The notes under the pieces were generated by a model. That model was not told the origin of the DNA. It was given only the letters and a program-made list of their open reading frames with translations, and searched no databases. A stretch of DNA of 64,000 nt from Sunxiuqinia sp963677175. Lineage in GTDB: Bacteria > Bacteroidota > Bacteroidia > Bacteroidales > Prolixibacteraceae. Location of the stretch: contig CAXXES010000004.1 of NCBI GenBank assembly GCA_963677175.2, forward strand, positions 1,674,001-1,738,000. The letters run 5' to 3'. The translations under genes were made by a program, and so were the position numbers. Below, piece after piece: positions 38,236 through 46,613 of the stretch (positions are counted from its first letter, which is position 1; each line of letters opens with the position of its first letter).

Positions 38236-39035
38236 TCTTTCCCTACTCCCCTCGCCAGCTTCAGAAACACCCCATTCATATTTTCCGATTCAAACTGCTT
38301 CTTCAGCTTCTCCGGGGTGTCGAGGGCGGCAATGCGGCCATCTACCATGATGGAAACCCGGTCGCAGTACTCGGCTTCGTCCATGTAATGCGTGGTCACA
38401 AAAATGGTTTTTCCTTCGGCCGCAGCTTCGTAAATGAAGTCCCAAAACTGGCGGCGGGTAATTGGATCAACGCCACCCGTTGGCTCATCCAGAAAAACAA
38501 TTTGCGGATCATGAAAAATAGCGATGGAGAAAGCCAGTTTCTGTTTCCATCCCAACGGAAGCGAAGCGATCAGCTTGTCGCGCTCCGATTCCAGGTTCAG
38601 CTTTTTGAGCAGCACCTGTTCCTTTTCTTTCCGTTGCTTGACCGAAATTCCGTAAATGCCCGCGTAAAACCGGATATTTTCGGCGATGGTCATGTCTTCG
38701 TATAAGGAAAACTTTTGGCTCATGTAGCCAATATTCCGCTTGATTTGCTCCGTTTGCTTGTACACGTCAAAACCGCCTACTGTAATTTCTCCGGAAGTCG
38801 GGCTCGACAATCCGCACAGAATGCGCATGGCGGTTGTTTTTCCGGCTCCGTTGGCTCCCAGGAACCCAAAGATCTCTCCTTTGTAAACTTCGAAATTCAG
38901 GTGGTCGTTGGCCGTAAACGAGCCAAACTTTTTGACCAGGTCGCGGACGATAATGACGGGATCTCTTCTATTGGAAGAGTTTTCAGTTGCACTCTCAGTG
39001 GGCGTGTCTAGCTTATTCTGATTTTCTGTTTTCAT
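38229..39035 (-). CDS. ABC transporter ATP-binding protein (second half of a YbhF-like pair)
   Basis: 268 residues. An N-terminal Thr/Ser/Asn-rich lead of about 25 residues, then Walker A GANGAGKTT, Q-loop YMSQKFSLYEDMTI, a degenerate signature ASLPLGWKQKLAFSI in place of LSGGQ, Walker B QIVFLDEPTGGVDP and the switch His (VTTHYMDEAEYCD). The LPLGW signature is typical of the second ATPase half of YbhF/YhiH-type exporters. Here the halves are separate genes. The stop codon falls inside a 22-bp repeat bordering the next gene. Confidence 0.92.
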   Translation of the reverse strand: MKTENQNKLDTPTESATENSSNRRDPVIIVRDLVKKFGSFTANDHLNFEVYKGEIFGFLGANGAGKTTAMRILCGLSSPTSGEITVGGFDVYKQTEQIKRNIGYMSQKFSLYEDMTIAENIRFYAGIYGISVKQRKEKEQVLLKKLNLESERDKLIASLPLGWKQKLAFSIAIFHDPQIVFLDEPTGGVDPITRRQFWDFIYEAAAEGKTIFVTTHYMDEAEYCDRVSIMVDGRIAALDTPEKLKKQFESENMNGVFLKLARGVGKES

Positions 39036-39147
39036 TTGCTTTTTTTTGAAATCGTCATTTAAAACCTGTTCGTGTGCGGCGCATGAAACTCTGTCACTTT
39101 TATAATCTTTGGTGGATGAGCCTTTGATGGGGTGCCTCGCTCTTATC

Positions 39148-39192
39148 CCCGGGGCGCTGCCCCGGGCTATTGTTGTTTCGCCCTTTCAGGGC
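39148..39192. repeat. Pair of palindromes in the gap between the two ATPase genes
   Basis: CCCGGGGC-GCT-GCCCCGGG (39148-39166) and GCCCT-TTC-AGGGC (39180-39192), both perfect, 13 bp apart. This doublet resembles repetitive hairpin doublets I know from other Bacteroidota intergenic DNA (recall, not searched). The 208-bp gap has no gene. Confidence 0.65.
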
Positions 39193-39243
39193 TCCCTTCA
39201 GTACCAGAACACCCAGCTGCAAGCTCAACTCGAAATTCGAAAC

Positions 39244-40230
39244 TCACGACTCCCCACTCTCCAGCATCAAGCCCATAAACACATCTTCAATTCCTGGATT
39301 GGTTTCAAAGACTTGCAGTTTTTCATGCTTTTTGCTCATCAGGTAGTGCTCCAGTTCAACGGCTTCCATATCATCGTCCACCGGCGTAACATGCACAAAT
39401 TGTCCGAAGGCATAGGCCGTTTCCACTTTTTCCCAGTCGCGCAAATCGAGGATGAGCTGGTACATGTTTTCGGAGCGGGCAGCCAGCAGCGTTCGGGTGT
39501 AGTTCTCCACAATGCGCGCCGGACTGTCGATTCGCAGGATCTCGCCTTTTTGCATCAGGGCCACACGGTCGCAAAGTCCCGCTTCGTCCATGTAGGGTGT
39601 TGAAACCAGCATGGTGATTCCTTGCTGTTGCAGCTTTTTCAGCATGTCCCAAAATTCCTTGCGCGAAACCGCATCCACGCCTGTGGTGGGTTCGTCGAGT
39701 ACCAAAATCTCAGGTTTGTGGATCAGCGCGCACGACAGCGCCAGTTTTTGCTTCATCCCGCCGGACAGTTTGCCGGCCAGGCGATTCTTAAACGGTTCAA
39801 TCTGCACATAGATATCTTTGATCAGCTCGTAGTTTTCGGCAATGGTCGTTCCGAAAACCGTCGCGAAAAACGCCAGGTTTTCCTCCACTGTCAGGTCCTG
39901 GTAAAGCGAGAAGCGGCCGGGCATGTAGCCGACCAACCGGCGAATCTCCTTGTAATCCCGAACCACATCCAAGCCGCTCATCTCTGCTTCTCCTTCGTCC
40001 TGAATAAGCAAGGTCATCAGGATTCGCATGAGCGTGGTTTTTCCAGCCCCATCCGGCCCGATCAGTCCAAAAAGCTCGCCCTTCTTTACTTCGAAGGAGA
40101 TGTTCTTTAGCGCCTGGGTTTTGTTGTAGAATTTTGAGATGTTATTGACAATCAGAGCCTCCCCCTGACCCCCTCCAAAGGAGGGGGAAAAGAACGGCAG
40201 ACTATTGTGCTTTTTATTCATTTTCTTCAT
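39244..40230 (-). CDS. ABC transporter ATP-binding protein (first half of a YbhF-like pair)
   Basis: 328 residues from the ATG at 40230; a second ATG three codons in is as good. Longer readings back to 40356 overlap the HlyD gene and give a proline-rich leader with no family likeness. Domains: Walker A GPDGAGKTT, Q-loop YMPGRFSLYQDLTV, signature KLSGGMKQKLALS, Walker B ILVLDEPTTGVD, and a C-terminal domain of about 90 residues. The segment SPSFGGGQGEA near residue 14 is encoded by a repeat element (40157-40190), so the N-terminal extension has been altered by repeat DNA. Confidence 0.92.
   Translation of the reverse strand: MKKMNKKHNSLPFFSPSFGGGQGEALIVNNISKFYNKTQALKNISFEVKKGELFGLIGPDGAGKTTLMRILMTLLIQDEGEAEMSGLDVVRDYKEIRRLVGYMPGRFSLYQDLTVEENLAFFATVFGTTIAENYELIKDIYVQIEPFKNRLAGKLSGGMKQKLALSCALIHKPEILVLDEPTTGVDAVSRKEFWDMLKKLQQQGITMLVSTPYMDEAGLCDRVALMQKGEILRIDSPARIVENYTRTLLAARSENMYQLILDLRDWEKVETAYAFGQFVHVTPVDDDMEAVELEHYLMSKKHEKLQVFETNPGIEDVFMGLMLESGES
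40157..40190. repeat. G/C-rich repeat element, copy 1, inside the ATPase gene
   Basis: Plus strand begins GCCTCCCCCTGACCCCCTCC and continues AAAGGAGGGGGA. It is matched in inverted orientation at 40285-40315. It is translated in the ATPase N-terminal extension. Confidence 0.75.
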
Positions 40231-40282
40231 TTTGTTGACAACCAATATTCTCTGAAACTTACCGAAATCTGGGAAAGCGCTC

Positions 40283-41191
40283 TTACTCCCCTTCTTTGGA
40301 GGGGGTGGGGGAGGCCAGTCTGACTTCGCCGGGCATGCCGATTTTAAGGCGTCCATCGTTTTTAACAGCGACTTTCACGGCATAAACCAGCTTCACCCGT
40401 TCTTCCTTGGTTTGAATGATCTTGGGTGTAAACTCGGCTTGCGGCGAGATCCACCTAACTTCGCCGGTTAAGGTTTGGTTTTTTGTTTCATCCTGGTCAA
40501 TCACCACTTCAACCTGCTGGCCTAACTTGACATTGGGCAGTTGTGCCCCGCTGACATACACCCGCAGATCAAGCTCCGACAGGTCCCCAAGTTTGACGAT
40601 GGCCTTTCCAGGGGCGGCCATCTCGCCCAATTCGACGTATTTTTCAAGAACAACACCACTCATCAGGCTGGTGATAAAGGATTTTTCCAGTTTGTCCTGA
40701 GCAATGGCCGTCTGCGCCTCAAGCACTTCCAGCTCACTGTTGATGGATATAAATTGCGTATTCAGGCTTTCCAATTGCTTTTTCATTACCTGCATCTGTC
40801 CGTCCACATCGTCCACTTGCTGTTGAGTGGCAGCCTGGTCGGCAAAGAGCCTGTGTACGCGTTCCTGGCTAATCTTCAGGTTTTGGATCTGTTCCTTTTG
40901 GACTTCAACCTGTGCCTGAAGGTTCACTTTCTTGCTGGCCACTGCCCGCTGTTGCGCTTCCAGTTGCTTGATTTGTAAGCTTAGTTGAGTGGTGTCGACC
41001 ACGGCCAGTAAATCGCCGGCATGAATCTCATCGCCCAGCTCCACCGAAAAGCCGATAATCTTGCCTGCCACTTCCGAAGAAACCAGGATTTCATCGGTTT
41101 CGAAATTGCCATACGCATCGGATTGCTTGTCATTTTGGTTGCACGACCAAAGTGTAAGTAGAGCTATTGCCAAAAGATATTGAAGTTTCAT
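40283..41191 (-). CDS. HlyD/YbhG-like membrane fusion lipoprotein
   Basis: 302 residues. Lipoprotein signal ending LWSC (Cys about 17), a biotinyl-lipoyl-like half (VAGKIIGFSVELGDEIHAGDLLAVVDTTQ), a long coiled coil (about 75-165) rich in Gln/Leu/Glu, the second lipoyl half (ITSLMSGVVLEKYVELGEMA) and a beta-barrel domain. It bridges the ABC permeases and the TolC-like channel. The C-terminal nine residues come from a repeat element shared in inverted form with the next gene. It is 11 bp from the TolC gene upstream. Confidence 0.92.
   Translation of the reverse strand: MKLQYLLAIALLTLWSCNQNDKQSDAYGNFETDEILVSSEVAGKIIGFSVELGDEIHAGDLLAVVDTTQLSLQIKQLEAQQRAVASKKVNLQAQVEVQKEQIQNLKISQERVHRLFADQAATQQQVDDVDGQMQVMKKQLESLNTQFISINSELEVLEAQTAIAQDKLEKSFITSLMSGVVLEKYVELGEMAAPGKAIVKLGDLSELDLRVYVSGAQLPNVKLGQQVEVVIDQDETKNQTLTGEVRWISPQAEFTPKIIQTKEERVKLVYAVKVAVKNDGRLKIGMPGEVRLASPTPSKEGE
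40285..40315. repeat. G/C-rich repeat element, copy 2, at the 3' end of the HlyD gene
   Basis: Its reverse complement begins GCCTCCCCCACCCCCTCC and continues AAAGAAGGGGAGT, nearly the same as copy 1. It encodes the last residues SPTPSKEGE of the HlyD-like protein. Confidence 0.75.
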
Positions 41192-41202
41192 ATTTGTCAG
41201 AT

Positions 41203-42471
41203 TTAATCGTTCGTTCCCTGAATATTCCGGTAATTGATTTTAGCAGCTTCCAACTGCACTTTATGTGTTTCGAAGGTGATCCGGGCGCCCATTTCTGCGT
41301 TTAAGTCTTGCAAATAATCTGAGGCTGTAATTGTTCCGTTTTCAAGCTTTGAGGCAGCGCTTTTCGTAATTTGCTCCTGCAGTTCAATGAGCTCCCGGTC
41401 ACTTTCAAGTAGATCTTGTATTTGTTGAATTTTTCGGTATTCCCCGTCCAGGGCAATGCTGATTTGGCGCTCAAACTGGTGCTGCTGCGTGCTGACCAGT
41501 TGTTGCTGAAGTTGAATGACTTCCCGCTCGCGTCGGGTGCTTTTCCAGTCAAAGGCCGACCAGTTGACACCAAGTCCAATCAAATAGAAAGAGTCAAATT
41601 CATCGTTCAGCATATTCAGTCCGGGACGTCCGTAGCCCGCTTGTCCAAAGCCAAACAGCTTCGGGTTTCGTTTCTTCTGAAGCAAATCGGACGAAGCCGC
41701 CAGCACATCGGTCTGTTTTTCAAACAAAGTCAGCTCTGGTCGGTTGAGCTCACCGGCGAGGCTGGTCTCATTGGTTTCGATCACCAGGTGTTGTAAATCG
41801 TCCAGGTCCTTGCCAGTTAAAATTGCCAGCGCCGACAGCACAGTTTCCCGTTTCGACCGCAGCTCGATTCTTTGTTGCTTGATTTTGACCAACTCCGCCA
41901 AAATTTGATTCAGTTCTGATTGCAACAGCGTTCCGTTTTTTACAGCCGATCCCATTTGGTTTTTCCGCGCTTCCAATGTTTCCTGCTTTTTGTCCAGTAA
42001 ATCGAGGTTTTGCTGAACCAAAAAGCTGGTAAAAAACAGGCTGTTGACCTGCTCTTTTACTTTGTAAAGCTCCACTTCCACACTTTGCTGATTGGTTTTC
42101 TCTTTTGCTTTCTCCAAAATTTCATTGGCTTTGGTCAGCCCGCCATCCCAAATGTTCTGTTTCACATCCAGGTAGAGTTTGTATTGATCTTTGGCAACTT
42201 CGGGAATATCAACGGAAGGGAGGCTTAAGCCAATTTCCGTGACCTCCGATTGATAAGTTGCCTGTGCATTCAAACTAAGCTGAGGCAGGTAATTGATTCG
42301 GTTATTCTCCAGCTTCAGCTCCGTTATTTGCTGATAAATCGCTTGCTGTTCCAGCAGTGGATGGTACTCTCGTGCCCACTGCTGACAATCAATCAGCGTC
42401 ACCTGTTCCTGGGCCAGCACCAGTTGAGCCGGAAACAACAACCACAGAAATAATTGTCGTCTAATTTTCAT
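41203..42471 (-). CDS. TolC family outer membrane efflux protein
   Basis: 422 residues. Signal peptide to about residue 21 (LLFPAQLVLAQ), then two repeats of long alpha-helical hairpin with short beta strands, as in TolC. Typical features include the N-terminal CQQWAREYHPLLEQQ helix and the later SSDLLQKKRNPKLFGFGQAGYGRPG segment. It forms the outer-membrane exit duct for the ABC exporter encoded downstream. It follows the TetR gene by 41 bp and is probably co-transcribed with it. Confidence 0.92.
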   Translation of the reverse strand: MKIRRQLFLWLLFPAQLVLAQEQVTLIDCQQWAREYHPLLEQQAIYQQITELKLENNRINYLPQLSLNAQATYQSEVTEIGLSLPSVDIPEVAKDQYKLYLDVKQNIWDGGLTKANEILEKAKEKTNQQSVEVELYKVKEQVNSLFFTSFLVQQNLDLLDKKQETLEARKNQMGSAVKNGTLLQSELNQILAELVKIKQQRIELRSKRETVLSALAILTGKDLDDLQHLVIETNETSLAGELNRPELTLFEKQTDVLAASSDLLQKKRNPKLFGFGQAGYGRPGLNMLNDEFDSFYLIGLGVNWSAFDWKSTRREREVIQLQQQLVSTQQHQFERQISIALDGEYRKIQQIQDLLESDRELIELQEQITKSAASKLENGTITASDYLQDLNAEMGARITFETHKVQLEAAKINYRNIQGTND

Positions 42472-42512
42472 TGCTTTTCTGCTTTTGCTTCAATTTCAAT
42501 GTTTCTTATTTT

Positions 42513-43124
42513 TTACTCCGGGGAAATTGCCCGAAGTACAAATTGTTTCACTTCTTGTTTGCGCTCCAGCAAAAAAGCCTGGACCGCTTTTTCGTCTTGG
42601 TTGAAAGCAACAAAACTAATGACTGGTTTTGCGACAAAGGGGAAAACACAGAGCCCAATCACGTTCACCACCAAATGCTCCGGTTTCATGCGTATAATTT
42701 CCCCTTTATCCATCGCTTCCGAAATCATTTTGAAAATAGGCCTGGGGGAAAAACCATGCTTTAGCACTAATTTGAAAAATATGGACGGGTCGCGGTTCAC
42801 TTCTTTCAAAATAAAAGCAGGGAGATACGGATATTTAAACAATAAATCCAGGTAAGTATCGATTACCTGTTTTACTTTCGAAACAAAAGCTTGATCTGAT
42901 TGAATAATTTGTCCGATTTTGGGGAATGCAAAGCCAATGATTCTACTAAAAATAGCATCGAACAATTTGTCTTTGCTGCGGAAGTAATAATGCAATAAAG
43001 CTTTGTTTATCCCAGCTTCATCGGCTATTTCCTGCATGCGGGCGCCCTCCATGCCTTTTTTGATGAAGACGTTCTTGGCTGCGTCCAAAATCTTGTCTTC
43101 TGTGTTGTCTTTTTTTGTATTCAT
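42513..43124 (-). CDS. TetR/AcrR family regulator of the efflux operon
   Basis: 203 residues from the ATG at 43124; an in-frame ATG 36 bp upstream would add twelve poorly conserved residues. The helix-turn-helix reads KILDAAKNVFIKKGMEGARMQEIADEAGINKALLHYYFRSKDKLFDAIF, shown here in overlapping parts: IADEAGINKALLHYYF is the recognition region. The C-terminal ligand domain is divergent as usual. It is first in the operon and has two palindromic sites upstream, one just downstream of its own -7 box, so it very likely represses itself and the pump until a ligand binds. It corresponds in position to E. coli CecR. Confidence 0.92.
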   Translation of the reverse strand: MNTKKDNTEDKILDAAKNVFIKKGMEGARMQEIADEAGINKALLHYYFRSKDKLFDAIFSRIIGFAFPKIGQIIQSDQAFVSKVKQVIDTYLDLLFKYPYLPAFILKEVNRDPSIFFKLVLKHGFSPRPIFKMISEAMDKGEIIRMKPEHLVVNVIGLCVFPFVAKPVISFVAFNQDEKAVQAFLLERKQEVKQFVLRAISPE

Positions 43125-43168
43125 CTGATCCGAGTTTTGCAAATTCAATTTAGAAATCAATTCCTGAG

Positions 43169-43184
43169 TTAACCATATGGTTAA
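43169..43184. promoter_or_regulatory. Operator 1 of the TetR regulator
   Basis: TTAACCATATGGTTAA, a perfect 16-bp palindrome. It lies 10 bp downstream of the -7 box of the tetR promoter and would block transcription start when bound. Confidence 0.8.
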
Positions 43185-43194
43185 ACTGTGTGGG

Positions 43195-43225
43195 CAAAAC
43201 TAGGCGCTTCGAAAGTAAAATGCAA
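43195..43225 (-). promoter_or_regulatory. Promoter of the TetR/efflux operon
   Basis: Minus strand TTG (43225-43223), 20 bp, TAGTTTTG (43202-43195), matching the phylum consensus. Operator 1 covers the expected start site. Confidence 0.6.
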
Positions 43226-43242
43226 GTATTTTAATCAAAAAC

Positions 43243-43260
43243 TTTAACCAGATGGTTAAA
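43243..43260. promoter_or_regulatory. Operator 2 of the TetR regulator
   Basis: TTTAACCAGATGGTTAAA, palindromic except at the centre and matching operator 1. The centres are 75 bp apart, about seven helical turns. It lies between the operon promoter and the divergent DUF1080 gene, and might also influence that gene. Confidence 0.7.
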
Positions 43261-43382
43261 ATTATTCTTTTGAGAACGTTTCGGCTTCCTGTTTGTGGGC
43301 ATGATCGTGTAACCCAATGAAAAAATTAACTTACAGGTATTCCAGATTTTATTATCTTCACGACTCAACTAAATTACTACGA

Positions 43383-44189
43383 ATGAAAAAAATAGAATTT
43401 AAAAAACAAGGCTTGCTATTTCTTCTTGCAAGTGTGTTCGTTATTGGCGCATGCCAATCCAAAGAAGAAGAAAAAGGGTGGATTCAACTTTTCAATGGAA
43501 AAGACCTAAATGACTGGCAGATAAAAATTGCCGGACATGATTTGGGTGAAAACTACAACAATACGTTTCGGGTTGAAGACGGCCTGCTGAAAGTTCGTTA
43601 CGATCAGTACGAAAGTTTCAACGGTGAATTTGCACACCTGTTTTACAAGCAAAACTATTCACACTACAAAATGAGGGTGGAATACCGTTTTGTGGGTGAT
43701 CAAGCTACCAACGGGCCGGGTTGGGCTTTTCGTAACAGTGGCATTATGATCCACGGGCAGAGTGCTGAAAGCATGGAGAAAGACCAGGATTTTCCGACCT
43801 CAATTGAAGTGCAGTTACTTGGTGGGAACGGAACCGACGAGCGTACGAACATGAACCTGTGCACACCGGGAACCAATGTGGTCATGGATGGAGAATTGGT
43901 ACTTGACCACTGCATTAATTCCAGCTCGAGAACCTTTCATGGTGACGAGTGGGTAACAGCTGAAATTGAAGTTTGCGGCGATTCCATCATTAAACATATC
44001 ATTGATGGACAGGTGGTAATGCAATACACGCAGCCACAGCTGGATGAGCGCGATCCTACCTATCAGAAACTGCTGTCGCCGGACGGAAATAAATTATTAA
44101 AAGGTGGTTCCATCTCTTTGCAAGGCGAAAGCCATCCCATTGATTTCAGAAAAGTTGAGCTGCTCAACCTGGGTGATGACTGCGAATAG
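43383..44189 (+). CDS. DUF1080 (3-keto-disaccharide hydrolase type) lipoprotein
   Basis: 268 residues from the ATG at 43383, which gives a lipoprotein signal ending VIGAC; an in-frame ATG 66 bp upstream gives no signal. The domain reads GWIQLFNGKDLNDWQIKIAG, GPGWAFRNSGIMIHGQS and GGSISLQGESHPIDFRKVEL, the concanavalin-like fold of DUF1080. Related proteins bind or hydrolyse glycosides, including 3-keto sugars. It is divergent from the TetR gene, with operator 2 in between. The 3' flank carries a 13-bp inverted repeat. Confidence 0.9.
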   Translation: MKKIEFKKQGLLFLLASVFVIGACQSKEEEKGWIQLFNGKDLNDWQIKIAGHDLGENYNNTFRVEDGLLKVRYDQYESFNGEFAHLFYKQNYSHYKMRVEYRFVGDQATNGPGWAFRNSGIMIHGQSAESMEKDQDFPTSIEVQLLGGNGTDERTNMNLCTPGTNVVMDGELVLDHCINSSSRTFHGDEWVTAEIEVCGDSIIKHIIDGQVVMQYTQPQLDERDPTYQKLLSPDGNKLLKGGSISLQGESHPIDFRKVELLNLGDDCE

Positions 44190-44243
44190 ATTCGTTTGAC
44201 GATCGAATTAATCGCGGAACCATGCAAATCCATTCAATAGCAG

Positions 44244-44280
44244 GCTACCGTAAAAGCGGACATTCGTCTTTTACGGTAGC
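44244..44280. repeat. Perfect 13-bp inverted repeat between convergent genes
   Basis: GCTACCGTAAAAG (44244-44256), 11-base loop, CTTTTACGGTAGC (44268-44280). No T tract on the plus strand. Possibly a bidirectional transcript end. Confidence 0.7.
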
Positions 44281-44368
44281 TGAACATTGAAGTCAATTAT
44301 CAGCTAACACTCACCAAAGGCATGGCGCAAAACCTGTCCGAACTGAAACTGGAAGCGGAAAAGCCGGA

Positions 44369-45304
44369 TTAATTACCCAACAGCGCTTTTTCCTTGCTTA
44401 TACGCTTTGCCCTGCGGTTGGAGTAATTCAGGATCAGCAATGCCGAGGCAATCACCAGCATCCCTAACACCGAAACCAGGTCGGGCGATTCGTCGGGGAT
44501 GATCATCCAACTTAAAATTGCACCTGCAACCGGAATTAGGAATTTCCAGGTATTGAGCACCGACACTTTTACTCCTGGACGCTGCAACAGGCTAAACCAA
44601 ATGGTAAAAGCAGCAGCCGACAAAAAACTCAACCAGGCCAAGGCAACAAAATACTCCACGGATACCGCTTTCAGCCCGTATCCTTCAATGGGAATAGAAA
44701 TAAGAATCAGGCCGATTCCACCAAACAAAAGCGACGAAGAGCTCAATACCGTTGGTGCAAGGTCTTTTGGTTTTTTGGCCACCCATACATTGGAAAAACC
44801 CGAAGCAAAATTATTCATCAGCAACAAGGCTACGCCCAGCATGCTGATTTTGACACCTGATGGCAACTCACTGCGCCCCAAAGTAATTACCGCTACCCCA
44901 ATCACACCCAACAAAATACTGGTGCTTTTCAGCCAGTCCATTTTATCATCATGAAAGCTGAAATGGGACACCACCGAAATAAACAAGGGCGATGAGCCAA
45001 TAATCATAGCGGCTATGGAAGCTGGCAACAAGGCAACTCCCGAATAGAAAAACATGTATTGTATCACAGTTTGAAGCACGGCAATCAGCAAAATGAATCG
45101 CCAGTGTTCCACCAGTTGTTTCCGGTAATTGCCGTAGTTGTTGAAGTACAGCAGCAACATCAGCCCCGAAATGGTGAACCGAACGCCGGCAAACTGAAAC
45201 GGGCTGTGATACTGCAATCCGATCTTCACCCCAACAAATGCTGAAGACCAGAGCAAACTGGCAACAATGGCGAGAAAGATGGTATTGGAAAATAGATTTT
45301 TCAA
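44369..45304 (-). CDS. EamA/DMT family transporter
   Basis: 311 residues with ten hydrophobic helices in two EamA halves. The start chosen is TTG at 45304, giving KNLFSNTIFLAIVASLLWSSAFVG, which matches family N-termini; an in-frame ATG at 45376 would add 24 residues and overlap the upstream peptidase gene by 38 bp. Key segments are SSAFVGVKIGLQYHSPFQFA and ALAWLSFLSAAAFTIWFSLL. Exports metabolites such as amino acids or drugs; substrate unknown. Confidence 0.88.
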   Translation of the reverse strand: MKNLFSNTIFLAIVASLLWSSAFVGVKIGLQYHSPFQFAGVRFTISGLMLLLYFNNYGNYRKQLVEHWRFILLIAVLQTVIQYMFFYSGVALLPASIAAMIIGSSPLFISVVSHFSFHDDKMDWLKSTSILLGVIGVAVITLGRSELPSGVKISMLGVALLLMNNFASGFSNVWVAKKPKDLAPTVLSSSSLLFGGIGLILISIPIEGYGLKAVSVEYFVALAWLSFLSAAAFTIWFSLLQRPGVKVSVLNTWKFLIPVAGAILSWMIIPDESPDLVSVLGMLVIASALLILNYSNRRAKRISKEKALLGN

Positions 45305-45338
45305 GTGATTCTGGATATAATGAGGCGTTTTTCGAGCA

Positions 45339-46613
45339 CTAAGCACCGGCGACAACCGTGTAAAACTCCGATTCAATAAAATATTGACAAGCTAATGCCT
45401 GCAACTTTTCCGGCGTAATGTTGATCAAAGTTTGATAATACTGCTCGTGAAAGCGATGATCCAGCCCAAAATCGGCTACCGAACGAAACGACTGAGCCTG
45501 AGCAAAAGGTCCGTCAAAATCGCGGATAAACTCGCCCAGCAAATACTGCCGTACGCGTTTCAACTCGTTCTCCGAAACTGGTTCTTCCCGCAGTCGTTTT
45601 AACTCTGCAAACACTTCGGTAATGGTGTCGTTCACGTAGGCTTGATCGGTTTCTGTCGCAATCACAAGGTAGCCGGCTTCATTCAAACTAAAAATAGAAG
45701 AGCCGATTCCATAGGTATAGCCTTTCTCCTCACGAATGTTGGCCATCAGTCGCGAACTAAAGTAGCCACCTAGAATAGTATTCAACACTTGCAGCCCATG
45801 AAAATCAGGTTGATCTTTCTTAACCATCAGGCAGCCAATTCGAATGGCCGATTGAATGGCGTCTTTCTTTTTGACCTGGTGTCCTTTTTTGTCAGAAGAC
45901 TGAAGGAAAAACTCAGGTAGCACCATTTTTTCTCCCTGCCAATCATCGCCACCAAAATGGCGGTTTAACAACCCCGACAACTGCGGGTCGGTGTTGCCGG
46001 TTGCCAGAATCCGGCAATTACCCGACCGGTAGAATTTGGCGTAGAAATTATATAAGTCATCCCGGCTGATGGCATGAAAATCTTCTTTTTTGACTTTCTG
46101 CGAGTAAGGATGCTGATTTCCGAAGAGAACCTCCGAAAACTTTTTCTGGCACAGCACTTTTACCTTTTTATTCTCTAGCAAGAAGCGTTGCTTACGCCGG
46201 TTGATCAAGGTTTCAAACTCGTGTTCTTCGAAGGACGAATGCTTGATCAAATCTTCTACAACCGGAAGCAGATGGGGCAGGTGTTTATTCAGGCTGATCA
46301 AACTAATGGTTCCAAAATGGTGATCGACCACAAACTGGATGTACGCCCCACGGAAATCCATGATTTCGGCAATCTGAGCCCCCGAATAGCGTTTGCTTCC
46401 TTCCTGCATCATCGCGTTGGCCAGCGCCGATTGTAATGGCTTGCTTTCATCCCAAAGCCCGGCATCAAAAATAAAATCGAGGCGGGTCACTTCCTGTGTT
46501 CCCGCATTCAGGATATGAACCGGTAATTTGTTGTCTAGCTGGATGGCTTGGGGTACCAAAATCACAGGCTTGGCGGCTTCGGTTATTGGGGGTTGTTTCG
46601 TGCGGTCAATCAT
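45339..46613 (-). CDS. M16 family peptidase, non-catalytic subunit
   Basis: 424 residues from the ATG at 46613, which overlaps the upstream stop as ATGA. The fold is that of M16 (LPVHILNAGTQEVTRLDFIF, SALANAMMQEGSKRYSG), but the zinc motif HxxEH is absent: MMQEG stands at the place. The later GGYFSSRLMANIREEKGYTYG is conserved, as in partner subunits that help bind peptide. With the catalytic gene next to it, this is probably a heterodimeric processing peptidase such as those of Sphingomonas and mitochondria (family knowledge). Confidence 0.9.
   Translation of the reverse strand: MIDRTKQPPITEAAKPVILVPQAIQLDNKLPVHILNAGTQEVTRLDFIFDAGLWDESKPLQSALANAMMQEGSKRYSGAQIAEIMDFRGAYIQFVVDHHFGTISLISLNKHLPHLLPVVEDLIKHSSFEEHEFETLINRRKQRFLLENKKVKVLCQKKFSEVLFGNQHPYSQKVKKEDFHAISRDDLYNFYAKFYRSGNCRILATGNTDPQLSGLLNRHFGGDDWQGEKMVLPEFFLQSSDKKGHQVKKKDAIQSAIRIGCLMVKKDQPDFHGLQVLNTILGGYFSSRLMANIREEKGYTYGIGSSIFSLNEAGYLVIATETDQAYVNDTITEVFAELKRLREEPVSENELKRVRQYLLGEFIRDFDGPFAQAQSFRSVADFGLDHRFHEQYYQTLINITPEKLQALACQYFIESEFYTVVAGA

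Noticed and set aside
40230..40356. Longer start for the ABC ATPase
   Set aside because: The added 42 residues are read from the HlyD 3' end and a repeat (a run of six prolines) and have no place in the family.
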